A stretch of DNA of 63,349 bases from assembly GCA_021805395.1 (NCBI GenBank), contig JAJZFJ010000280.1, positions 1 through 63,349 of the forward strand. Reading direction: 5' to 3'. This stretch comes from a bacterium (GTDB lineage: Bacteria; Armatimonadota; Chthonomonadetes; Chthonomonadales; Chthonomonadaceae). The notes beneath the pieces were generated by a model. That model was given only the letters and a program-made list of their open reading frames with translations. It searched no databases and was not told the origin of the DNA. Position numbers and translations under genes: made by a program. Numbering within the stretch: the first letter of the stretch is position 1; each line of letters begins with the position of its first letter. This document shows, piece after piece, positions 57,913 through 63,349 of this stretch.

Positions 57913-58326
57913 TTAGGCTGCTGCATCGTGGTGAAAGTCATCTGGTGCATGGTGACCTATTAGCACAAACGGAATAGGGAGTCCCATAATATATTCAACA
58001 ATCCTGAGCAGATCATAGTACCTGTAAAAAAGAACTGGCATGTGTCCTGTAAGTTGAATAGTATCTGCAGAGACATGTGGCCATTCGTATACAACAGGGA
58101 GAAATGTCAGAACGAACAGAATGAGCCATGAATAGATCATGAGAGGCTTAGGCGTACGAGTGATTAAGCCCAGAAAAACTCCTCCCAGACAGCCTGTGAC
58201 AAGTGCACAGATTGCTACATATGCAGCATATGCAGGTACCTTTAACCAGAGTGAAAAGCTCCAGACTACAATTGAAACTAATACAACCAGAATTGTTGTC
58301 TGAACTGCACTCAGTTTCAAGTTCAC
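57913..58326 (-). CDS. Small polytopic membrane protein in the hpn operon
   Basis: This 137-residue protein starts with GTG 58326, with GAGGTAG from the end of hpnD as ribosome site. It has four membrane segments (about residues 8-30, 35-57, 62-82 and 100-122) and a His-rich C-terminus (GHHAPDDFHHD). The His run could bind a metal or haem, but no known cytochrome pattern is clear. It lies between hpnD and the gluconate dehydrogenase subunit gene, with four bases to hpnD, so it is co-transcribed. Unknown family. Confidence 0.75.
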   Translation of the reverse strand: MNLKLSAVQTTILVVLVSIVVWSFSLWLKVPAYAAYVAICALVTGCLGGVFLGLITRTPKPLMIYSWLILFVLTFLPVVYEWPHVSADTIQLTGHMPVLFYRYYDLLRIVEYIMGLPIPFVLIGHHAPDDFHHDAAA

Positions 58327-58330
58327 AACT

Positions 58331-59230
58331 CTACCTCATACGTGAGCGAACCCACGCCTTTGCTACCAGACCTAACTTTTTGACCGTTGGTACAGAAGCT
58401 CTCTTGTTGAGAATCTCGTAGTCAGACCGTTTTATTTCAGATAGAATTCCATAGTAAATTTCTATCATAATCCTTAGAGTAGATTGTCCGTCCTTATGTA
58501 ACAGCGGCATAAGTTTCCATGCGTCTTCATAAAGCAGTTCTGCTCTGTGCACTTCATATTTAATTAACTCTCGAAGTTCAGTTGTAACCTGGGATGCTCC
58601 CAGCATGTCCTCAGACACTTTAAACTGTTGCATCTCATCAGCAGGCAGATAGATTCGGTTTCGCTCGTGGTCTTCTTTAATGTCTCTCAGAATGTTGGTG
58701 AGTTGAAACGCCAAACCACAGGCTTCTGAATATTCCAGAGCTTTTCCCTCTGCAGGATCAAACCCCCAAACATGAATGCACACGAAGCCTACCAGACATG
58801 CTACTCGATAACAGTAGACCCTTAACTCTTCCCATGTGGCATATCGGTTAATGGTGAGATCCATTTCCGTTCCATCTATGAGTTCGTGAAAGTAGCTCTC
58901 GGGTATCTTGTATTTCATTACTGTATCGTGAAAAGCTGGCAGAATAAGATTATCGGCATACTCTCCGTTTAATGCATTTGTGAGAGCTTTTCTCCATGCC
59001 TGCATCTCCTCTGCCTTCGAGGTATTGATCGCAGCTTCATCGGAGACATCATCACTATAACGCATGAATGCATAGATTGCGCACATCGCAGCTTTCTTGT
59101 CTGGCGGAAGTGTAACGAAGGAAAAATAGAAATTTCTAGCCTGAGTTTTTGCCACATATTCACAATGGCGATAGGATTCCTGAAGTTTTTCTTCAGATAG
59201 CTTTTGGATGGTTGAATTCATTGAGTTCAT
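58331..59230 (-). CDS. hpnD: Presqualene diphosphate synthase HpnD
   Basis: This 299-residue trans-isoprenyl synthase matches HpnD, which joins two farnesyl diphosphates into presqualene diphosphate. The Asp-rich motifs are YAFMRYSDDVSDE (first) and LTNILRDIKEDHERNRIYLP (second). The start overlaps the stop of hpnC (ATGA). The HpnD/HpnC assignment rests on the order and on the YAFMRYSDDVSDE versus YAYCRISDDLGDE forms; the two could be exchanged only with low likelihood. Phytoene synthase is a related alternative. Confidence 0.85.
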   Translation of the reverse strand: MNSMNSTIQKLSEEKLQESYRHCEYVAKTQARNFYFSFVTLPPDKKAAMCAIYAFMRYSDDVSDEAAINTSKAEEMQAWRKALTNALNGEYADNLILPAFHDTVMKYKIPESYFHELIDGTEMDLTINRYATWEELRVYCYRVACLVGFVCIHVWGFDPAEGKALEYSEACGLAFQLTNILRDIKEDHERNRIYLPADEMQQFKVSEDMLGASQVTTELRELIKYEVHRAELLYEDAWKLMPLLHKDGQSTLRIMIEIYYGILSEIKRSDYEILNKRASVPTVKKLGLVAKAWVRSRMR

Positions 59231-60135
59231 CGTTTCAGCAATCGTCCAAAGAGCATTGCAAGCTGTCGATTTTTTGAAATGGATGGTCTGGATGATAATG
59301 TATCGTAACCCTGTTTTTGGATGCGCTTTAAGACTTCGGTACCGCCTTGAGAAAACATCGCAATATCTAATTTCACTCTTCTGTCAACTAAATCCAGAAG
59401 CGCTTCGCCCTTCTGAAAAAGGGTAAATGTGCGTTCGACCTGATATTTCATGAGATCAGCAAACTGAGGAGTAAATTTTCTGAACTTGATCTGTTCTTCG
59501 GTGACATCAAATTTTCGCATATCCTCCAGAGGTATATAGATACGGTCCTTTTCATAATCCCTAACAATATCCTGCCAGAAATTCGCCAGCTGGAGAGCGG
59601 TGCATGTATAGTCAGACAGCTTTTGACGCTGCTCATCTTTGTAACCTGACAGATACAGCACAAGATGCCCTACCGGATTTGCTGAATTCACACAGTAGCC
59701 CTGCACATCCTCAAAAGTCTCGTATCTTGTGGTAATTTGATCCTGCCGAAAGGCTGTCAGGAGGTTACGAAATGGAGCAATTGGAATGTCGAACTTTTCA
59801 ACAGTCTCCGCTAATGCTATAAACACGGCATGACGTGGATGTCCACTGTAGAGGGCCGTAAGTTCACCCTCCCACCAATCCAGAAGCTGCAGAGATTTTG
59901 CTGGGTTTCCAATCTCGTCTCCAAGGTCATCACTGATTCGGCAATAGGCATAAAGATTGTAGAAATGCTGTCTTAGTGGCTTAGGCAGGAACAATGTTGA
60001 AACGAGAAAATTTTCATAGTGCGAAGTGGCTAATTTTTTACAAAACAGCTTTGCATCCTCAATCGAAGATACATTAGATGCAAGATATGCTGGTGGAACA
60101 TCATTAATCAGAGATTGTGGGATTTGAATACTCAT
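59227..60135 (-). CDS. hpnC: Squalene synthase HpnC (hydroxysqualene-forming)
   Basis: This protein (302 residues from ATG 60135) matches HpnC, which converts presqualene diphosphate to hydroxysqualene. Motifs are YAYCRISDDLGDEIGN and LANFWQDIVRDYEKDRIYIP, with HYENFLVSTLFLPKPLRQHF at the N-terminus. The frame is open to 60249, but the extra 38 residues are basic and aromatic and unlike the family, so MSIQIPQSL is the preferred start; neither site has a strong ribosome site. It is the first gene of the operon. The third gene of the usual route, hpnE, is not in the window. Confidence 0.85.
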   Translation of the reverse strand: MSIQIPQSLINDVPPAYLASNVSSIEDAKLFCKKLATSHYENFLVSTLFLPKPLRQHFYNLYAYCRISDDLGDEIGNPAKSLQLLDWWEGELTALYSGHPRHAVFIALAETVEKFDIPIAPFRNLLTAFRQDQITTRYETFEDVQGYCVNSANPVGHLVLYLSGYKDEQRQKLSDYTCTALQLANFWQDIVRDYEKDRIYIPLEDMRKFDVTEEQIKFRKFTPQFADLMKYQVERTFTLFQKGEALLDLVDRRVKLDIAMFSQGGTEVLKRIQKQGYDTLSSRPSISKNRQLAMLFGRLLKR

Positions 60136-60301
60136 GTCTTTAGAATACCATCTGAAGTGAAAATGAACAAACATCAGACTCTTCTTTTTCGCATACTTAT
60201 CATAAAGACGAGAGAGCAGCTCACATTGAAGTATCAGTTTGACATTCATGTTGTGGAACCATCGAAAAGTTTATCTTTTCCAAATGCTTAAATTATTCGG
60301 T

Positions 60302-60328
60302 ATTCTATAATTCGATCCATTCTATAAT
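60302..60328 (+). repeat. Tandem TATAAT direct repeat before GH130
   Basis: ATTCTATAAT occurs at 60302-60311 and 60319-60328, a 17-base period. Either could be a -10 box of the GH130 promoter; no good -35 is seen. Confidence 0.5.
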
Positions 60329-60354
60329 GGTGAGTTAAAGGAGCATAACGGGTA

Positions 60355-61335
60355 ATGGCAACAATCATAGGTGATGCGCTTCCGAATATTCCATGGCAGG
60401 AAAAGCCTTTGGGAGATCATAACGTCGTTTGGAGATACTCCAGTAATCCAATTATTCCTAGAAATCTGATACCTACTTCAAACAGCATTTTTAACAGTGC
60501 AGTTGTTCCATTTGAAGGTGAGTTTGCTGGAGTATTCAGATGTGACGATACTCGCCGAGAAATGCAGCTGCATTCGGGTAGAAGCAAAGATGGCATCTCA
60601 TGGGAACTATCACACGAAAGAATTCATTTTGAAGGTGATGATCAGGAAAGTCTTCGCTGGGAATATGGGTACGACCCAAGAGTATGCTGGATTGATGACA
60701 GATACTATGTTACATGGTGCAACGGATATCATGGTCCAACGATTGGCGTCGCATATACTCATGATTTTAAAACATTCACAAAGCTGGAGAATAGTTTCCT
60801 TCCATTCAACCGTAACGGGGTTCTATTTCCCAGGAAACTAAATGGTAAGTATGCAATGCTCAGTCGTCCCAGTGATAATGGTCATACACCCTTTGGCGAC
60901 ATCTTCTACAGCGAGAGCCCGGACATGGCATATTGGGGAAAGCATAGATGGGTGATGGGTAGAAAAGGCGGCTGGCAGTCAACGAAGATCGGTGCCGGAC
61001 CGACGCCAATTGAGACCACTGAAGGATGGCTGCTTGTCTATCATGGTGTATTAACATCGTGCAATGGCTTTGTGTATAGTGCTGGTGCAGCACTGCTCGA
61101 CATAGACGAACCTTGGAAAGTTATATACAGGACTGCACCGTACATTATGTCTCCTCAGGCTTTATACGAGTGTGTTGGAGACGTGCCAAATGTGGCCTTC
61201 CCGTGTGCTGCTCTCACGGACGCTCCCACAGGACGTATCGCTTTCTACTATGGATGTGCAGATACAGTTACGGGTCTGGCATTTGCACAGGTGGATGAGC
61301 TGATCGATTTTGTAAAAAATAACTCCAGCGTTTAA
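60355..61335 (+). CDS. GH130 beta-mannoside phosphorylase/hydrolase
   Basis: This 326-residue cytoplasmic protein has the GH130 five-bladed propeller pattern: [20 protein letters not shown], a [18 protein letters not shown] segment with the likely general acid Asp, [12 protein letters not shown], and [20 protein letters not shown]. Members phosphorolyse beta-1,4-mannosyl-glucose or mannan oligosaccharides; a few hydrolyse beta-1,2-mannosides. Phosphate-binding residues cannot be assigned with certainty. It is divergent from the hpn operon and adds mannan use to the hemicellulose set. AAGGAG lies 11 bases before the ATG. Confidence 0.9.
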   Translation: MATIIGDALPNIPWQEKPLGDHNVVWRYSSNPIIPRNLIPTSNSIFNSAVVPFEGEFAGVFRCDDTRREMQLHSGRSKDGISWELSHERIHFEGDDQESLRWEYGYDPRVCWIDDRYYVTWCNGYHGPTIGVAYTHDFKTFTKLENSFLPFNRNGVLFPRKLNGKYAMLSRPSDNGHTPFGDIFYSESPDMAYWGKHRWVMGRKGGWQSTKIGAGPTPIETTEGWLLVYHGVLTSCNGFVYSAGAALLDIDEPWKVIYRTAPYIMSPQALYECVGDVPNVAFPCAALTDAPTGRIAFYYGCADTVTGLAFAQVDELIDFVKNNSSV

Positions 61336-61356
61336 TTCACTATATGAAAGACATGT

Positions 61357-61394
61357 GGAGAGCGGAAAGCCTGATTATAAACTTTCTACTCTCC
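61357..61394 (+). terminator. Hairpin after the GH130 gene, weak terminator
   Basis: GGAGAG (61357-61362) pairs with CTCTCC (61389-61394), and GAAAG (61365-61369) with CTTTC (61382-61386), separated by a two-base internal loop. It is followed by GCTTTC rather than a T run, so termination is uncertain. Confidence 0.45.
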
Positions 61395-61538
61395 GCTTTC
61401 AAACAGGAGCTAGGAATGGATCTATTTCAAAGAGAGCAGTTGGAATAACACCTTCACCTGTATCCAACTCTTTGAGAATTCACAGTTCCATGAGATGGAT
61501 ATATTTATTGTATTAAACATCGTATACTATTAATTAAC

Positions 61539-61919
61539 ATGCTCACCTTCAATCGAATTAAAAATCTTCTTTTAATATGGGCTCCTGCTCTGTTTATTAT
61601 TCTCAATACAGGGTGGGGGGTGAGTGCATGTCCTTGCTGTCATACATGCACAGGTTGTGCAATGGTAGAGCATAAACCTTCCCATTTGCTTCAACCCTGT
61701 TGTGCCGAACCCCAATGTGTCTGTAGAGATGGTAAAGCACCGCTATCTAAACCTTACCAGATAACGAGCGTAATCGATAGACATATTCCCTTCATCAACA
61801 GTGACTATGGCTTCTGTGTTTCATCTATAATCTCACGCAAAATACCTAAAGCATCTGATCTTCTTTTAGAGAGAAGCATCCTCACCACATCCGTACCTCC
61901 ACGAGCTCCCCCAATCTAA
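61539..61919 (+). CDS. Exported Cys-rich protein, putative copper-binding
   Basis: This 126-residue protein has a Sec signal (about residues 5-30) and then a dense cysteine cluster: ACPCCHTCTGCAMVEH and QPCCAEPQCVCRDGK, ten cysteines within about 40 residues, together with His. The C-terminal half is plain. It lies 116 bases before a multicopper oxidase gene, so copper binding or delivery is a reasonable inference. No known family is recognised. The ATG has no strong ribosome site. Confidence 0.65.
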   Translation: MLTFNRIKNLLLIWAPALFIILNTGWGVSACPCCHTCTGCAMVEHKPSHLLQPCCAEPQCVCRDGKAPLSKPYQITSVIDRHIPFINSDYGFCVSSIISRKIPKASDLLLERSILTTSVPPRAPPI

Positions 61920-61954
61920 TACATTTACCAGGTTTTGACTCTTTTACTGTAATA

Positions 61955-61981
61955 AATACCAATATGTAAATATATGGTATT
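61955..61981. promoter_or_regulatory. Palindrome upstream of the multicopper oxidase
   Basis: AATACCA (61955-61961) and TGGTATT (61975-61981) are exact inverted arms. The complement of 61971-61980 reads ATACCATATA, identical to 51191-51200 before the pseudopilin gene. It is a candidate repressor site. Confidence 0.45.
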
Positions 61982-62035
61982 GTTTCAGTTCGCTGATTAG
62001 CTTTTCACTTAAAATAATATATGGGGAGTGCTAGA

Positions 62036-63265
62036 ATGACTGAAAGTAAACCAATTGCAAGACGAGGGTTTCTTGGTGCAATTGCAGGAGCATTTGGTGC
62101 TGCTGGTTTAGGATTAACTGATACCCAGAGTACCGAAGCATCTCCTGCCAGTGTGAGTATTTGGCCATCCGAATTTGATCCACATGCTACCAGGCCGCAC
62201 TGGAATCCTAGAGGAATGCCCTCAGCTGGTGATACTATTCATGAGTATACAGTGGATGTTACACTCATGAAACACGAGATTGTCCCGCTGGTTGAAACAT
62301 ACGTTTATGCTTATGGAGGATCTGTCCCAGGTCCAGTTTTACAGGTAAATGAAGGTGAGTGGTTAAGTGTTAATTTGGTGAACAAGACTCACGATTTCCA
62401 TACCATTCATTTCCATGGGATGGAGATAGCCTGTGAGATGGATGGTGTTCCGCTGAGCACGCAATGGCCGGTGGGCTACAATCAGAGTTATAAGTACTTG
62501 TTCAGGGCGCAGCCAGCCGGAACGCATTACTACCACTGTCACAATATGACTCCCCTCCATATTCAGGCAGGATTGTATGGTGCACTTATTGTGAACAGCG
62601 ATGATGATCCCATCAAGAAGCTGTTTCCATATACACGGGACTATACACTGATACTTTCTGAAATAGATACTGAATATGTTCGGGAGCAGTTAGATATGAT
62701 GCAGCAGATGGGACAGCAAATGGATTACATGATGGGATCACCCAAGCTAATGAAAGAGATGAACGGCAATATGATGGGATGGTTCACGGACAAAGCTGAA
62801 TTCCTGAAAGCTATTAAGAATGGATACATTCCTCCCTATGCTCAAAGTATGACTGGATATGTTAGGCCGATTAGAATGAACTATTTCATGATAAATGGTA
62901 AATCATATCCGATGACTGATCCTCTTTACATCAAGATGGGAGAATACATACGTGTAAGGCTGATTGGCGCAGGAATGATGCCTCACTTCATGCATCTGCA
63001 TGGTCACGATTTTTGGCATGTTGCACAGGATGGTGCACCTTTGGCTTCTCCTGTTCGACATAACACCATACAGGTCTCACCGGGAGGTACTACAGACATA
63101 ATTATTGAGGGTACAAACCCTGGAAACTGGCATTTCCATGATCACAGCGATTACTGCACATCCAATAATGGGGTAGCCCCGGGCGGAATGATGACGATGC
63201 TGATGTATGAGGATGCTGCTGACTATGGGTTTACCTTTAAAGACATATTAGCGGTGAATTCATGA
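62036..63265 (+). CDS. Two-domain multicopper oxidase, Tat-exported
   Basis: This 409-residue enzyme (start 62036, with GGGGAG before it, rather than 62021) oxidises a substrate such as Cu(I) or a phenol and reduces oxygen. ARRGFLGAIAGAFGA is a twin-arginine signal. Domain 1 has HTIHFHGME and HYYHCHNMTPLHIQAGLYG; domain 2 has HFMHLHGHDFWHV and NWHFHDHSDY. Thus the type 1 copper Cys lies in domain 1, and the usual HCHxxxH at the C-terminus is HFHDH. A Met-rich loop (residues about 221-247, ten Met) resembles that of CueO. It is probably part of copper resistance; nitrite reductase is a related alternative. Confidence 0.85.
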   Translation: MTESKPIARRGFLGAIAGAFGAAGLGLTDTQSTEASPASVSIWPSEFDPHATRPHWNPRGMPSAGDTIHEYTVDVTLMKHEIVPLVETYVYAYGGSVPGPVLQVNEGEWLSVNLVNKTHDFHTIHFHGMEIACEMDGVPLSTQWPVGYNQSYKYLFRAQPAGTHYYHCHNMTPLHIQAGLYGALIVNSDDDPIKKLFPYTRDYTLILSEIDTEYVREQLDMMQQMGQQMDYMMGSPKLMKEMNGNMMGWFTDKAEFLKAIKNGYIPPYAQSMTGYVRPIRMNYFMINGKSYPMTDPLYIKMGEYIRVRLIGAGMMPHFMHLHGHDFWHVAQDGAPLASPVRHNTIQVSPGGTTDIIIEGTNPGNWHFHDHSDYCTSNNGVAPGGMMTMLMYEDAADYGFTFKDILAVNS

Positions 63266-63349
63266 TGAAAAAGGAGAAAATATTGCACAAAATGCACATG
63301 TGTACACTTGTACCTTTACTGCTTGTTATGTCACCTGGGTGCACAATGG
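63262..63349 (+). CDS. Putative lipoprotein, partial (continues beyond right edge)
   Basis: The frame starts at ATG 63262, overlapping the stop of the oxidase gene (ATGA), or at TTG 63283, which has AAGGAG six bases before and gives a more normal signal peptide. The visible residues include LVPLLLVMSPGC, a lipobox-like ending. The gene is cut by the window edge. By position it may be an outer copper protein of the CopB/PcoB or RND type, but this cannot be judged. Confidence 0.5.
   Translation, partial: MMKKEKILHKMHMCTLVPLLLVMSPGCTM

Overview
The window looks like a chromosomal segment of a saprophytic bacterium with moderate to low GC content, most likely Armatimonadota; this is an inference from gene content. 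The main clues are a DUF1559 pseudopilin with the [13 protein letters not shown] / YTQDYDE signature typical of that phylum, many Tat-exported glycoside hydrolases, a GntR-LacI hybrid repressor, a GxGYxYP-domain protein, and squalene-type HpnC/HpnD. Housekeeping genes (murJ, mutS2, purA, cysE, rsmI) sit among accessory carbohydrate genes, and no phage, insertion sequence, CRISPR array or tRNA was recognised.

Layout. 0-1.3 kb: a sigma-70-like factor and an unknown partner (minus strand). 1.4-11.5 kb: minus-strand carbohydrate genes, namely a GT-C-like membrane protein, a DUF4432 epimerase-like protein, a GH29 alpha-L-fucosidase, a ChbG/YdjC deacetylase, an (alpha/alpha)6 glycosidase and a HEAT-repeat protein. 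11.7-16.7 kb: three tandem paralogs of an unrecognised membrane/helical-repeat family, each broken by exactly one lesion at a different site. 16.7-28.0 kb: murJ, a CsgG-like exported protein, mutS2, purA (behind a consensus promoter and a heavily folded leader), cysE, a VanW protein and rsmI. 28.2-29.2 kb: an Rpn-type nuclease.

29.9-39.8 kb: a six-gene plus-strand operon ending in an intrinsic terminator. It encodes GH3 with an inserted CBM6-like module, GH31 with an inserted PA14 domain, an alpha/beta esterase, an aldo/keto reductase, GH5 and a CE2-type esterase. With the GH29 fucosidase and the later GH62 it suggests breakdown of side-chain-rich hemicellulose such as xyloglucan or arabinoxylan. 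Then follow a squalene-cyclase-fold protein with a haem c motif, a clan GH-A hydrolase, a GxGYxYP protein, a beta-helix protein, a nucleoside hydrolase, GH62, a DUF1559 pseudopilin with a lipoprotein, and the GntR-LacI regulator. Copies of an ATACCAT motif lie upstream of the regulator and the pseudopilin.

52.7-63.3 kb: a HIT protein, an aldo/keto reductase, a GNAT/Eis-like protein, a receiver-only response regulator, a tightly packed minus-strand operon hpnC-hpnD-(membrane protein)-gluconate dehydrogenase subunit 3-GMC oxidoreductase, a GH130 protein, and a copper module made of a Cys-rich exported protein, a two-domain multicopper oxidase and the start of a lipoprotein gene cut by the window edge.

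The most unusual signals are the once-broken triplet of paralogs, the folded purA leader with mutually exclusive hairpins, the hpnC/hpnD operon carrying a GMC pair instead of hpnE, a 13-bp duplication in a translation initiation region, and the shared ATACCATATA operator-like sites.
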